Notes: generated from the letters alone by a model not told the origin. DNA of 64,000 nucleotides from Salinivenus iranica (GCA_002894665.1 NCRB01000005.1:20937-84936), one strand, 5' to 3'. Positions 10,333-19,425 are shown, counted from the first letter of the stretch. Numbers and translations are program-made.

Positions 10333-10386
10333 ATTGAAGATCGAGAATCGGGAATCGCATTTGCTCCCCCGAACTCGATCTTCAAT
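10333..10386. repeat. 13-bp inverted repeat downstream of rlmN
   Basis: ATTGAAGATCGAG (10333-10345) is repeated exactly in inverse orientation at 10374-10386, enclosing a 28-nt AT-richer loop. It begins 10 nt past the rlmN stop and is AT-rich compared with its surroundings. No T-tract follows. It may be a transcript-end structure or a short dispersed intergenic element. Confidence 0.5.
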
Positions 10387-10396
10387 TCTCGACCCT

Positions 10397-11506
10397 CTAC
10401 CCACCTTCCTCGTCATTCGCCAGTTGCCCACAGGCCGCGTCGATGTCCTGCCCCCGGCTCCGACGCACGGTCACGGTCACGCCTTCCTGCACAAGCACTT
10501 CGACAAACCGGTCGAGTTGCTCTTCGGAGGTGCGCTCGAAGTTGAGGCCCTCGACCGGATTGTACATCAGCAGGTTCACCTTGCTCGGGGCCCAGCGCGT
10601 GATCTCCGCCAGGTTGCGGGCGTCCGCCTCGCGGTCGTTGACGCCCTTGAAGAGGCAGTACTCGTACGTGATCTGGCGGCCGGTCGTGCGAGAGTAGTAC
10701 TGAAGCGCCTCCTTGAGCGCGGGGAGGCTCGTCTTTTCGGCCTCGTTCACCGGCATGATGCGGCTGCGCGTCTCGTTGTCCGGCGCGTGGAGCGACACCG
10801 CGAGGTTGGTTCGCCGCTGGTCGTCGGCCAGGTCTTTGATGCGACGGGCAAGGCCGACGGTGGACACCGTGATCTTCTGCGCGGAGAGGTTGAGGCTGTC
10901 CTCGTCCGTGAGGATGTCGATGCTGTCGAGCACCGCGTCGTAGTTGAGGAGCGGCTCCCCCATGCCCATGAACACGACGTTCGTCACGGGCCGCCCGAAG
11001 CAAGCCTCGGCGACCTCGTTCATGTGCCACACCTGGTCGAAGATGGCGCCCGGCGTCAGGTTTTCGCGAAAGCCCATGCGGCCGGTCGCACAGAACTCGC
11101 ACCCCATCGCGCAGCCCACCTGGCTCGACACGCAGACCGTGAGCCGATGGGCCTCCCCGCGCTCGTCGATGGCCGGGATCAGGACGGTTTCGGCCTGGCG
11201 CCCCGAGGGCAGCCGAAAGAGCGTCTTCACCGTCTGGTCGGCGGCCTGCTGCTGCTCGACGACCTCAATGGCTTCCACGGTGGCGTCGCGCCGCAGGCCC
11301 TGTCGCATCCGCTTCGGGAGGTCCGACATCAACTCGAAGTCGGACACGCCTTTTCCGTAGATCCAGTGAAAGAGCTGCTCGCCCCGGTAGCGGGGCGCGC
11401 CGTGCGCGGCGACAAACTCCTCCAGACCCGCGCGGTCCATGGTTTTGAGGTCCACGCGGTCGTCCGCAGTGCCGACAGTATGGGAGGCGGTGGGTGCGTT
11501 GGGCAT
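10397..11506 (-). CDS. rlmN: 23S rRNA (adenine2503-C2)-methyltransferase RlmN
   Basis: 369 residues from the ATG at 11506; the frame is open further upstream but that part is not family-like. Radical SAM enzyme methylating A2503 of 23S rRNA and A37 of some tRNAs. The iron-sulfur motif CAMGCEFC is at 132-139. GMGEPLLNYD (SAM-binding GEP motif), STVGLARRI and VSLHAPDN follow in family order, and the C-terminal QDIDAACGQL carries the catalytic cysteine. Length matches the family (about 350-400). Confidence 0.95.
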   Translation of the reverse strand: MPNAPTASHTVGTADDRVDLKTMDRAGLEEFVAAHGAPRYRGEQLFHWIYGKGVSDFELMSDLPKRMRQGLRRDATVEAIEVVEQQQAADQTVKTLFRLPSGRQAETVLIPAIDERGEAHRLTVCVSSQVGCAMGCEFCATGRMGFRENLTPGAIFDQVWHMNEVAEACFGRPVTNVVFMGMGEPLLNYDAVLDSIDILTDEDSLNLSAQKITVSTVGLARRIKDLADDQRRTNLAVSLHAPDNETRSRIMPVNEAEKTSLPALKEALQYYSRTTGRQITYEYCLFKGVNDREADARNLAEITRWAPSKVNLLMYNPVEGLNFERTSEEQLDRFVEVLVQEGVTVTVRRSRGQDIDAACGQLANDEEGG

Positions 11507-11573
11507 AACAGAGGGTCGAACGCTCCACCCTCTTCCGACGTTTCGCCGGGCGGCGATGCGGGGGCGACTGCCC

Positions 11574-12206
11574 TTATCCCTCCGCCAGCATCGGGGTGAG
11601 CGCAAAGAGCAGGAGGAACGCGAGCCCCACCCCCACGATGGTGAGCACCACATGCACCCACCGGCGGTCCGTCACAATGAGCAGGCCGTAGGTGGCCACG
11701 AAGGGGAGGCTTGTCCGCGTGGCCGACCAGAGGGCGCCCGGAATGGACGCGCCTTGCTCGGCCGCGTGCTGAACGTGCGCGACGACGGCGAACAGGACGA
11801 CAAAGACGATGGCCGTCCCGAAAAAGAGCATCCGGTGCGACTCCGAGAAGTAGTACGCTTTCAGGTCGAGGTGCTCCTCCCCCTCCGGCGGAAACGAAAG
11901 CACGTCCTCTTTCCAGTCGATGTCCGGCAGGGCAAACGCACAGAGCAGGTATAGGCTCAGCGACGTGAACAGGATGAGCATGAACGCGACCGGGCTCCGC
12001 CACACCTCCGCTTTCAAGAAGTCGAAGAAGCCCCACCAACAGGCCACGACCATCAGGAGGGCCGCGACGCTCCAGGTGAGGGGGAGCCAGTGCCAGCGCA
12101 CCGACTGGTCCGGATTGATGAGATACCGAACGCTCTCCGCGAGGTCAGTCACCCCGAGCCCCACGACGATGGAGACGAGAACGGTGAGGTACTCGAGGAT
12201 GGACAT
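11574..12206 (-). CDS. Six-helix membrane protein, unknown function
   Basis: 210 residues from the ATG at 12206 (MSILEYLTVLVSIVVGLG). Five or six hydrophobic helices: about 4-24, 38-60, 70-92, 123-145, 160-178 and 185-205. An acidic extramembrane loop (about 93-120) lies between helices 3 and 4. No catalytic motif or family was recognised. It follows the ABC permease gene by 58 bp on the same strand, so co-transcription is likely. Confidence 0.7.
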   Translation of the reverse strand: MSILEYLTVLVSIVVGLGVTDLAESVRYLINPDQSVRWHWLPLTWSVAALLMVVACWWGFFDFLKAEVWRSPVAFMLILFTSLSLYLLCAFALPDIDWKEDVLSFPPEGEEHLDLKAYYFSESHRMLFFGTAIVFVVLFAVVAHVQHAAEQGASIPGALWSATRTSLPFVATYGLLIVTDRRWVHVVLTIVGVGLAFLLLFALTPMLAEG

Positions 12207-12264
12207 GGCCCGGCGTGCCGTTGCAAGAGGGATGCACAACGGATACGAGCCGTCCCGCCGACGG

Positions 12265-13047
12265 TTACGTGCGGAAGAAGGGCTGCCGCACCTGCCACAC
12301 GGCCAGGGCGAGCATGAGCGCCGCAAAGGCAGTCGTGACCAGGAGACACACGACGGGCCCTGCCAGGGTGGCGGCCTCCGTTCCGGTGTAGAGCCCGTGC
12401 CGGAGCCCGCTCACCGCGTAGGACACCGGGTTCGCCCACACGAGCGCACGGAGCATGGGGGCGGCCCCCTCCACCGGAAACATGGCCCCCGACAGAAACC
12501 AGAGCGGGAGCAGGACGAGGTTCATGACAGCGTGAAAGCCGCGCGTGGTGTCCATCCGCCAGGCGATGGCAAACCCGAGGGCCGTAAACCCGATCCCCGT
12601 CAGCACACAGATCCCAGCGACCAGGGCCATCCCTTCGAGGGTAGGGCGGACCCCAAGAAGCGGGAGGGCCAGAAGAAACAGCAGCGCCTGGCCCGTCGCC
12701 AGGACGGTGCCCCCCAGCGCATTCCCCAGCACCAGGGCCGTCCGGGACGTAGGGGCGACCATCACGGCCTGGAGGAACCCCGAGGTGCGCTCATCCACCA
12801 CCGAGATCGTGGAGAAGATGGCGGTAAAAAGCAGGACGAGCGCCAGAATGCCGGGAAACAGAAACGCCACGTATCCCCCCTCCACCTCCATCCCCGCCGG
12901 CGGGCGAAAGGTCCCCTGGAATCCCAGCCCCAGAAGCACCCACAGGGCCAGCGGCTGCGCAACGGCCCCAAGCACACGGCTCCGGTCGCGCACAAACTTC
13001 AGAATTTCACGGCCCGTCAGGGCGCCAATGGTGCGGAGAACGTGCAT
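12265..13047 (-). CDS. ABC-2 type transporter permease
   Basis: 260 residues from the ATG at 13047 (a TTG at 13071 is possible). Six membrane helices with the ABC-2 permease pattern: an N-terminal amphipathic stretch GREILKFVRDRSRVLG, the central FLFPGILALVLLFTAIFS, and the late helix LVLLPLWFLSGAMFPVEG followed by WANPVSYAVSGLRHGL, a strong signature of the DrrB/YadH exporter group. It pairs with the ATPase gene 71 bp upstream. Position directly after ctaB suggests a link with heme or cytochrome oxidase assembly, but the substrate is not visible from sequence. Confidence 0.88.
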   Translation of the reverse strand: MHVLRTIGALTGREILKFVRDRSRVLGAVAQPLALWVLLGLGFQGTFRPPAGMEVEGGYVAFLFPGILALVLLFTAIFSTISVVDERTSGFLQAVMVAPTSRTALVLGNALGGTVLATGQALLFLLALPLLGVRPTLEGMALVAGICVLTGIGFTALGFAIAWRMDTTRGFHAVMNLVLLPLWFLSGAMFPVEGAAPMLRALVWANPVSYAVSGLRHGLYTGTEAATLAGPVVCLLVTTAFAALMLALAVWQVRQPFFRT

Positions 13048-13118
13048 CGCGACGTACGGTCGAGCAGACAAGAAAACGGGACGGGAAAAAAACCTACGGG
13101 GACAAGGGGCCTGCGGAG

Positions 13119-14090
13119 TCAGGAAGACTCGTCCGGCGAGCCTCCGCGGGCGAGCACCCGCCCTCGGGGCGCCTCCGGAGACGTGCCGGCATGGACCATG
13201 AACACGTCTTCCAGCGTCGGGGTGCGAATAGTGGCACTCTGAATGTACTCGCCAAATGCCTCGTACAGCGACGCCAGGAACGTAGGAGGGTCCGGCGGTG
13301 CTACCTGCACACGCGCTCCGACGAGGCGGGTCGATACGCCAAACTGCGCCTCAATGCGGTCCCGGAGCGCGCGCGGCTCATCGGCGTCCAGCCACAGCGT
13401 TTCTTCGCCGAGTTTCCCCTTCAGGGTCGCCGGGGACCCATCCGCCACGAGGGCCCCCTCCGACAGAATCCCGACGCGGTCGCAGCGCTCGGCCTCGTCC
13501 ATCAAGTGGGTGGCCATGAGGAGCGTGGTGCCCTCCGCCTCCTGGAGGCGACGAAGCGCCCTCCAGAACGAGCGGCGGGCCGCCGGGTCCAGCCCCGTCG
13601 TCGGCTCATCAAGAAGCAGCAGGCGCGGCCGGTGGAGCAGCCCGCGGGCCAGGTCCACCCGCCGACGCAGTCCGCCGGACAGCTCCTCCACCGGGTCGTC
13701 CGCCCGCTCGGCCACATCGAACCGGGCCAGCAGCTCGTCGATCCGGTCCTGGAGGGCCGCGCCGCGCAGGCGATAAAGCGCCCCCTGGAACCGAAGGTTT
13801 TCGCGCACCGTGAGCCCCCCATCCAGCGCTGCCTCCTGAAAAACCACCCCGAGCGCCTGGCGCACCGCCACAGGATCCAACGTCGTGTCCGTCCCAAACA
13901 CACGGGCCGTGCCGTCCGTCGGGGGCATCAGGGTCGAGAGAATCCGGAAGAGCGTCGTCTTTCCACTGCCATTGGGACCGAGCAGGCCGTACAGCCGCCC
14001 GGCCTCCACGCGCAGCGACACATCGCGGAGTGCGGTGTGCTCTCCGTACCGATGCGTAACCCCCTGAATGTCGACGGCGGGGTCAGCCAT
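13119..14090 (-). CDS. ABC transporter ATP-binding protein (DrrA/CcmA-like)
   Basis: 323 residues. Walker A GPNGSGKTT near 38-46, Q-loop VVFQEAALDG, signature LSGGLRRRVDLARGLLHRP, Walker B LLLLDEPTTGLDP, and switch His in MATHLMDEAERCDR. The C-terminal 80 or so residues form the extra domain typical of drug/lipid exporter ATPases, ending in an acidic/Gly tail. It forms an exporter with the permease downstream. Its location between ctaB and the permease is consistent with one operon. Confidence 0.92.
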   Translation of the reverse strand: MADPAVDIQGVTHRYGEHTALRDVSLRVEAGRLYGLLGPNGSGKTTLFRILSTLMPPTDGTARVFGTDTTLDPVAVRQALGVVFQEAALDGGLTVRENLRFQGALYRLRGAALQDRIDELLARFDVAERADDPVEELSGGLRRRVDLARGLLHRPRLLLLDEPTTGLDPAARRSFWRALRRLQEAEGTTLLMATHLMDEAERCDRVGILSEGALVADGSPATLKGKLGEETLWLDADEPRALRDRIEAQFGVSTRLVGARVQVAPPDPPTFLASLYEAFGEYIQSATIRTPTLEDVFMVHAGTSPEAPRGRVLARGGSPDESS

Positions 14091-14148
14091 AAACGGGCAA
14101 TCGAGTCTAGAGAAACAAAAGAAGCGAGCGGCGTCCCCTCCGCCCGAG

Positions 14149-15102
14149 TCAGATCCACCAGTCGGCCAGCAGAAGCACCGTGAGGGCCGGCACGTAAAGG
14201 ACCGAGGCCTTCAGTACGCGGCGGGCGTTTCGGCCGGTCCGCTCTCCGTAGAACACGAGCGTCGTCCACAGGAACCAGAGCCCGACCGGCAACACCCCAA
14301 GGCCGTAGAGCCATCCCGCGGCCCCCACCAGCGTCGGAACCACACTCAGCGGAAGGAGAAGCACGCAGAAGCCGACCATCTGCCGCGCCGTCGAGTCCCC
14401 TTCCGGCTCCACCACCGGAAGCATCGCGTAGTCGCCGCGGGCATAGTCCTTTCGGTACATCCAGGCCAGCGACAGGAAGTGGGGCATCTGCCAGCACGCC
14501 AGCACCCCAAACACAGCCCATCCGCCCGCGCCCAGCGATCCGGTCGCCGCCGTGTATCCCCCCAGGGCCGGGAGCGCGCCCGGCACCGTCCCAATCAGGG
14601 TATTCCACTTCGTCACTCGCTTCAGCGGCGTATACACGAACAGATAGAGCACCGCCGTGAGCGCCGCGATGACGGCCGTCAGGACATTCACGAGGGGACA
14701 CAGAAGCCCCACCGACGCGCACACCATGAGCACGCCCACCGTGCGGGCCCGCGCCGGGGACACCCGGCCGGCCGGAAGCGGGCGCGACGTCGTGCGTTTC
14801 ATCTGCGCGTCGTATCGGCGCTCCAGCACGTGATTCAACATGCCGACCCCTCCCGCACAGAGGGCAACCCCAATCATCGTCCAGAACAGGGTCCAGCCGT
14901 CCAGCCCCGCCGGCGACCCCACAAGAAACCCCGCAAACGCCGACAGGGTGACGACGGACGAGATTTCCGGCTTGGCCATCTCCAGGTAGTCGCGGAGCAC
15001 CGCCGTCACGGATCGCGATGGCGACCGAACGCCCCCGGCCTCTCGCGCCACCGACACCGCGGCCGGGGCGTCCGATGAGGAGCGTTCAGGAGCGTTCGAC
15101 AT
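14149..15102 (-). CDS. ctaB: Protoheme IX farnesyltransferase (heme O synthase)
   Basis: 317 residues. UbiA-family prenyltransferase that adds a farnesyl group to heme b to make heme O for cytochrome oxidase. Motifs: first Asp-rich site as NHVLERRYDAQMKRTTSRPLP, TPLKRVTKWNTLIGTVPGA, and the C-terminal second site WQMPHFLSLAWMYRKDYARG. About nine membrane helices; length is usual for CtaB/CyoE. It lies 48 bp downstream of ctaA, so the two heme A steps are encoded together. Confidence 0.95.
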   Translation of the reverse strand: MSNAPERSSSDAPAAVSVAREAGGVRSPSRSVTAVLRDYLEMAKPEISSVVTLSAFAGFLVGSPAGLDGWTLFWTMIGVALCAGGVGMLNHVLERRYDAQMKRTTSRPLPAGRVSPARARTVGVLMVCASVGLLCPLVNVLTAVIAALTAVLYLFVYTPLKRVTKWNTLIGTVPGALPALGGYTAATGSLGAGGWAVFGVLACWQMPHFLSLAWMYRKDYARGDYAMLPVVEPEGDSTARQMVGFCVLLLPLSVVPTLVGAAGWLYGLGVLPVGLWFLWTTLVFYGERTGRNARRVLKASVLYVPALTVLLLADWWI

Positions 15103-15150
15103 AGAGGAGGAGAGTGCAGAGTGGGAGCACGTGCAGGGGCAGCGGAGGAA

Positions 15151-16137
15151 TTACGACCTGTTCGCAAGTACAGGCTCGGAAGGCAACGAACGAGCCCGTC
15201 CGTCAGACGATTCTGCGAGCTGCGGGCGCGCCACCAACAGGGTCGTAACGATCGACATTCCGAACAGGAGCGCCCCGACGACCAGGTGCCCCACCGTCAG
15301 CAGAACCGGGGCGAGGCTCAGGCCCGGCTGGGCCTGCTCGTAAAGCATCACGACGAGGGCCGCGAGCCCGAGGGCAAACTGCAGCCCCATCGTCCCGAGG
15401 AGCCCCCAGGCCGCCCGGCGCACCACGGGATTCTCGTCAAAGTGTTTTTCCGCCATCACAAACGCAGCCCCCACCAGCCCGACCACCACGAACGCCCCCG
15501 TCACGTGGACGGCCGTAAACCCGCCCGAGATCCCTCCCCCCGCATGCCGGAGCAAGGCCCCGAGCACAATCTGGATGTACACCGTCGCCGTTGTGGCGTA
15601 GGTGACCCAGCGCAGCCAGCGCGCCTTGTCCGTGTCCGCAAGGACGCCACGCCCCTTCTGCCACGTGTCGGTCGTAAACAGGGTCATTGCCACAAGAACG
15701 GCGAAAAACAGTTGCGCCACGCAGGCATGCACCGCCGCCAGGTCAATCGACACCCACAGCACACGCAGCCCGCCCAGGATGCCCTGTGCGATAACCAGGA
15801 CGACCGCGGCGACGCCGAGCCATCGCATCCACCGGCGCGGGTCGGCCCACCAGGTCCACCCGGCCAGCACCACCGTCATCATCCCCACCAGGCTGGCAAT
15901 CAGCCGGTGCCCGTGCTCGGCCAGGTACGCGGGCACGGCCCACCACTCATCGACCGGGTTGATGAGGTTGTACGACCCGAGCGAGGTGGGCCAGTCCGGG
16001 AACGCCATGCCGGCCCCGATGCTCGTCACAACCCCCCCCCAACAGATGAGCAGAACGGTGGTGAACACCGTAAGTCCGGAAAAGCGACGACGCCATCGCC
16101 GCTCGGTCGTCGAATGTGCTTCGTTGGGAAACGCCAT
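15151..16137 (-). CDS. ctaA: Heme A synthase (COX15/CtaA family)
   Basis: 328 residues with eight predicted helices in two four-helix repeats. Conserved family features: GAGMAFPDWPTSLG (substrate loop), EHGHRLIASLVG (first heme-ligand region), LGALLRHAGGG and TAVHVTGAFVVV (second heme-ligand His residues). Converts heme O to heme A with oxygen. First gene of the minus-strand run ctaA-ctaB-ABC ATPase-permease. A run of nine C lies within the coding sequence near 16022-16030, but the frame stays open. Confidence 0.94.
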   Translation of the reverse strand: MAFPNEAHSTTERRWRRRFSGLTVFTTVLLICWGGVVTSIGAGMAFPDWPTSLGSYNLINPVDEWWAVPAYLAEHGHRLIASLVGMMTVVLAGWTWWADPRRWMRWLGVAAVVLVIAQGILGGLRVLWVSIDLAAVHACVAQLFFAVLVAMTLFTTDTWQKGRGVLADTDKARWLRWVTYATTATVYIQIVLGALLRHAGGGISGGFTAVHVTGAFVVVGLVGAAFVMAEKHFDENPVVRRAAWGLLGTMGLQFALGLAALVVMLYEQAQPGLSLAPVLLTVGHLVVGALLFGMSIVTTLLVARPQLAESSDGRARSLPSEPVLANRS

Positions 16138-16308
16138 GCGCCGCAGGGGGAGAGTGAGGACTGTATTTTCTCCTGATTTTTGGCACGGCAGGGGGCCTTC
16201 CCGGTTCCATTAAGAGGGCGCGAACGGAACCATCTGGGAGCCCTTCGCTACCCTGCGACGTCCCGTCACCCCGGGCCTTTTCGACCTTTTCCCGAACAGC
16301 CTGCGTCC

Positions 16309-17721
16309 ATGTCTTCCTCCGGTACGCTCATTGCCTCCATCTCCGGCATCCGTGGCATCGTAGGGGACGGCCTCGACCCCTCAGTGTTGGTGCGGTACGC
16401 CGGCGCCTATGGCACGTGGTGCCGCGAGCGCGCCCAGGCCCTGGGGCGGCGGCCCGCCGTCGTTGTTGGGCGGGACGCACGGACCACGGGCGACGCCTGC
16501 GCCCAGATCGTGGCGGGCACGCTGCGCGGCATGGGGTGCGACGTACTCGACGTGGGCCCAGCGCCGACGCCCACCGTCGAGATGGGGATTCTGTTCGAGA
16601 AGGCCATCGGAGGGATCGTGCTCTCGGCCTCCCACAACCCGGAGGAGTGGAACGCCCTGAAGCTGCTCAACGAGTCGGGCGAATTCCTGACGCCGGAGCA
16701 GGGACAGGCGGTGATCGACCGGGCCGAGGCCGGCACCGCCGCGCCGGTCCGTCACGACGAGATGGGAACGTACGCGACGAAAAGCGTCATCGGCCCCCAC
16801 ATCGACGCCATCCTGGGGCTCGACCTGATTGACCCGCACCGGATTGCCCGTCAGAACTTCACGGTCGCCGTGGACGGGGTCAACTCGGTCGGCGGGGAGG
16901 CCCTGCCGCGCCTCCTCCATCGCCTGGGCGTGGCCGAGGAGAACATCCATTGCCTGAACTGCGAACCGACCGGTCGCTTTGCCCACCCGGCCGAGCCCCG
17001 CCCCGCCCACCTCACGGAACTCGCCGCAACCGTGCCCGAGGTGGGGGCCGACCTGGGACTGGCGGTGGACCCCGACGCCGACCGCCTCGCCCTGGTGGAC
17101 GACGAGGGGACCTTCATTCTCGAGGAGCTCACACAGGTGCTGGCGGCCGACTTCGTGTGGGGCCACCGATCCGGCCCGTTCGTTACCAATCTGTCCTCCT
17201 CCCGCGCCATCGACGACGTCGCGGCCCGCCACGGCCAACCCGTCCACCGCTCCGCCGTCGGCGAAATCAATGTGGTCCAGCGCATGAAGGCGGTCGACGC
17301 CGTGCTGGGGGGCGAGGGCAACGGCGGCGTCATTCTGCCCGACCTCCACTACGGCCGCGACGCCCTCGTGGGCACCGCCCTCCTCCTCCAACACCTCGCC
17401 GAAACGGGACGCCCCCTCAGCGCCCTGCACGCCGACCTCCCGCAGTACGCGATGGCAAAGGACCAGCTGCCCCTCCCCGACCAGTCGCCGGACCGCCTGC
17501 TAACTGCACTGGCCGAACAGTACGCGGACGCGGACACCTCCACCATCGACGGCCTCAAGATTAGCTTCTCCGACTCCTGGGTTCACGTGCGCCCCTCCAA
17601 CACCGAGCCCATCCTCCGCGTCTACACCGAGGCGCCCACCGACGCCGACGCGCAGGCCCTCGCCGATCGCTTCAAGGACGAGCTCCAGGCCCTGCTCGAG
17701 TCGCTCGACACCCCGGCGTAG
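16309..17721 (+). CDS. glmM: Phosphoglucosamine mutase-like phosphohexomutase
   Basis: 470 residues from the ATG at 16309 (SGTLIASISGIRGIVGDG). Alpha-D-phosphohexomutase fold: phosphoserine loop LSASHNPEEWNALK with Ser108, metal loop DPDADRLALVDD, sugar loop GEGNGGVI, and phosphate-binding loop RPSNTEPILRVY. The ISGIRGIVG start and the EGNGG sugar loop resemble archaeal/Bacteroidota GlmM, which isomerises glucosamine-6-phosphate to glucosamine-1-phosphate for peptidoglycan and LPS. Phosphomannomutase activity is possible. A second, different phosphohexomutase lies at 41.6 kb. Confidence 0.87.
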   Translation: MSSSGTLIASISGIRGIVGDGLDPSVLVRYAGAYGTWCRERAQALGRRPAVVVGRDARTTGDACAQIVAGTLRGMGCDVLDVGPAPTPTVEMGILFEKAIGGIVLSASHNPEEWNALKLLNESGEFLTPEQGQAVIDRAEAGTAAPVRHDEMGTYATKSVIGPHIDAILGLDLIDPHRIARQNFTVAVDGVNSVGGEALPRLLHRLGVAEENIHCLNCEPTGRFAHPAEPRPAHLTELAATVPEVGADLGLAVDPDADRLALVDDEGTFILEELTQVLAADFVWGHRSGPFVTNLSSSRAIDDVAARHGQPVHRSAVGEINVVQRMKAVDAVLGGEGNGGVILPDLHYGRDALVGTALLLQHLAETGRPLSALHADLPQYAMAKDQLPLPDQSPDRLLTALAEQYADADTSTIDGLKISFSDSWVHVRPSNTEPILRVYTEAPTDADAQALADRFKDELQALLESLDTPA

Positions 17722-17799
17722 CGCCGCACGTCCGGTGTAACGGTTGCGGAATTCGGTCGCTGAGCAGGAACGGTTGTCCGGGCTCGCTGATTTCACGGA

Positions 17800-17808
17800 G
17801 TGATAACT
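17800..17808 (+). promoter_or_regulatory. Shared motif GTGATAACT upstream of the PYP locus
   Basis: GTGATAACT occurs 46 nt before the start of the coiled-coil/PAS gene. The identical nonamer occurs 14 nt before the ligase gene (19462-19470), in both cases followed by a pyrimidine-rich stretch and CTCAA. It could be a -10-like or operator element shared by two transcripts of the locus. Confidence 0.3.
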
Positions 17809-17854
17809 GTTTGCTCAACCCAATGTGAGGGTTGCCACCCACCCTCTCCCTGCG

Positions 17855-18892
17855 ATGACTGAGTCCCCCGACCGGCCCGACGACTCCTGGTACCAGGACC
17901 AATGGGAGGACCTCATGGACCTCCTGTCGGTGTCGGAGCCGCAGGCGGTCGTGCCCCGGATGCGAACCCTGCAAACGGCACTCTCGCACTCTAACTTCAG
18001 TCGCTTTGAGGACGCCCTGCAGGCGATGAAGAGCATGGAGGCCCAGCTGGACGACCTCTACACCGAAAAAGCCTCCACCGCCCGGGCCGCCGCGGAGGAG
18101 GACGAACACGACCCGGATACGTACGAGCAGCTTCAGTTCCTCCTGGCCCGCGAGGACAAGCTGCAGCGGGCCCTCGGCGTACGCTCGCCCGATGCCGTCG
18201 TAGAGATGGTGGAAGGCCTGACCGACCAACTGGATGTGCTGTACGCCGAACGCGACGCCGACGCCCCCCCGTCCCCGGACGCCTTCCTCGACGGTTCTAA
18301 CTCCCAATCTGAGCGGACGCAGGCGGAACTGGACGCCTCGGACCCCGACGCCGTTCTTGCGATGGTCCGCCGCCTTTCCGAACAGCTCGATGCGCTGTCT
18401 GCCGACCGAGAACAGCTGGCCGCGCACGGGATCGACGACCTCGACCATGCGCTCGAGCTGATCGACCGTGTGGAGGACCAACTGGTGGATCTGTACGCCG
18501 AGCGCCGTCGTCACACGGTGGACGACCCGCTGCTCCCACCTCACACGCTCCACCGCCTCGACGAAATGGACGACGACGCCCTTGATGCCGTGCCGGCGGG
18601 CGCCCTCCGTGTGGACGACGACGGCATCATTCAACGCGCCAACCGCGCGGCCCTTCAGTGGCCCGGCTTCTCGGCCGATCGCACCGACGCCCTGGCCGGC
18701 CGCCCATTCGACGACCGCGCCGCGCCCGGATCCGATACCGCTCTGTTCCGCCGCTCCCCCGAGGACGACGCCCCCGCCACCACCTGCTTCTTGTACACCT
18801 ACGCAGGAGCGGACACTACCACGACCCTGCTTGTTCAACTGTACCACCCCCAGGATGCGTCCGGCGACTGGATTCTGTTTCGGCCGACGTAG
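17855..18892 (+). CDS. Coiled-coil repeat protein with a C-terminal PYP-like PAS domain lacking the chromophore cysteine
   Basis: 345 residues, very acidic, no signal or membrane segment. Residues about 20-218 contain four degenerate helical units, each built around a core like SPDAVVEMVEGLTDQLDVLYAE (roughly 20-71, 101-132, 156-184, 186-218). Residues about 232-345 align along their length with the PYP encoded 47 bp downstream: LRVDDDGIIQ matches IRIDDDGVVQ, and SGDWILFRPT matches GNNWILVQKY. At the chromophore position PYP has VAPCT but this protein has AAPGS (Gly292), so no coumaroyl thioester can form. The ATG at 17855 was preferred to the GTG at 17825. Role unknown; it may be a dimerising or signalling partner of PYP. 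Confidence 0.8.
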   Translation: MTESPDRPDDSWYQDQWEDLMDLLSVSEPQAVVPRMRTLQTALSHSNFSRFEDALQAMKSMEAQLDDLYTEKASTARAAAEEDEHDPDTYEQLQFLLAREDKLQRALGVRSPDAVVEMVEGLTDQLDVLYAERDADAPPSPDAFLDGSNSQSERTQAELDASDPDAVLAMVRRLSEQLDALSADREQLAAHGIDDLDHALELIDRVEDQLVDLYAERRRHTVDDPLLPPHTLHRLDEMDDDALDAVPAGALRVDDDGIIQRANRAALQWPGFSADRTDALAGRPFDDRAAPGSDTALFRRSPEDDAPATTCFLYTYAGADTTTTLLVQLYHPQDASGDWILFRPT

Positions 18893-18939
18893 TGGATCGC
18901 CGTCTTTCACACTTCCCCCTCACTCATCCCCCCGACCCT

Positions 18940-19410
18940 GTGTCTGAGAACGACGCACAGCATACGCCCGACGACGCCTCGGTCCTCGACTCGGATCCGG
19001 CGGAGTCGTCTGAGGAGCCCGCAGATGGCCTTTCCGCGGACGATCTGCAGTTTGAGGACGACGCTCTCGGCGAGAAGCTCCGGCACGTCCCCGAAGAGGA
19101 ACTCAATGCCGTGTCGTTTGGCATCATTCGGATTGATGACGACGGGGTCGTGCAGTTTTTCAACGACTATGAGTCCAAACTGAGCGGCGTCCCCCCGGAG
19201 GAAGCCATCGACCGCAACTTCTTTACGCAGGTGGCCCCGTGTACGAACAACCGCCTGTTTTGGGGCCGCTTTAAGCGAGGGGTGCGGCGGGGCGACCTCG
19301 ACGAGGTATTCACCTACACGTACACCTACAAGATGCGACCGACGCTCGTGGACGTGCACCTGTATCGCGACGAGGCGGGCAACAATTGGATTCTGGTCCA
19401 GAAGTATTAA
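18940..19410 (+). CDS. pyp: Photoactive yellow protein (blue-light photoreceptor)
   Basis: 156 residues from a GTG at 18940; no ATG is available. Residues about 45-156 match the 125-residue Halorhodospira PYP: chromophore-binding Cys101 in FFTQVAPCTNN, then FTYTYTYKM with the conserved Met100 equivalent. Glu46 equivalent is kept (NDYES), but Tyr42 is Phe and Arg52 is Val, changes expected to alter chromophore hydrogen bonding and absorption. A 30-odd-residue acidic N-terminal extension is additional. PYP binds p-coumaric acid through the Cys; light isomerises it and starts a photocycle. PYP is known from Salinibacter ruber. Ligase and lyase genes for the chromophore follow directly. Confidence 0.95.
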   Translation: MSENDAQHTPDDASVLDSDPAESSEEPADGLSADDLQFEDDALGEKLRHVPEEELNAVSFGIIRIDDDGVVQFFNDYESKLSGVPPEEAIDRNFFTQVAPCTNNRLFWGRFKRGVRRGDLDEVFTYTYTYKMRPTLVDVHLYRDEAGNNWILVQKY

Positions 19411-19425
19411 CGTGTCGGTGTCGCT

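Noticed and set aside
16022..16030. Run of nine C inside ctaA and ten G near 24395-24404 as phase-variation tracts
   Set aside because: The ctaA frame is intact and the G-run is outside coding sequence; no sign of switching from a single sequence.
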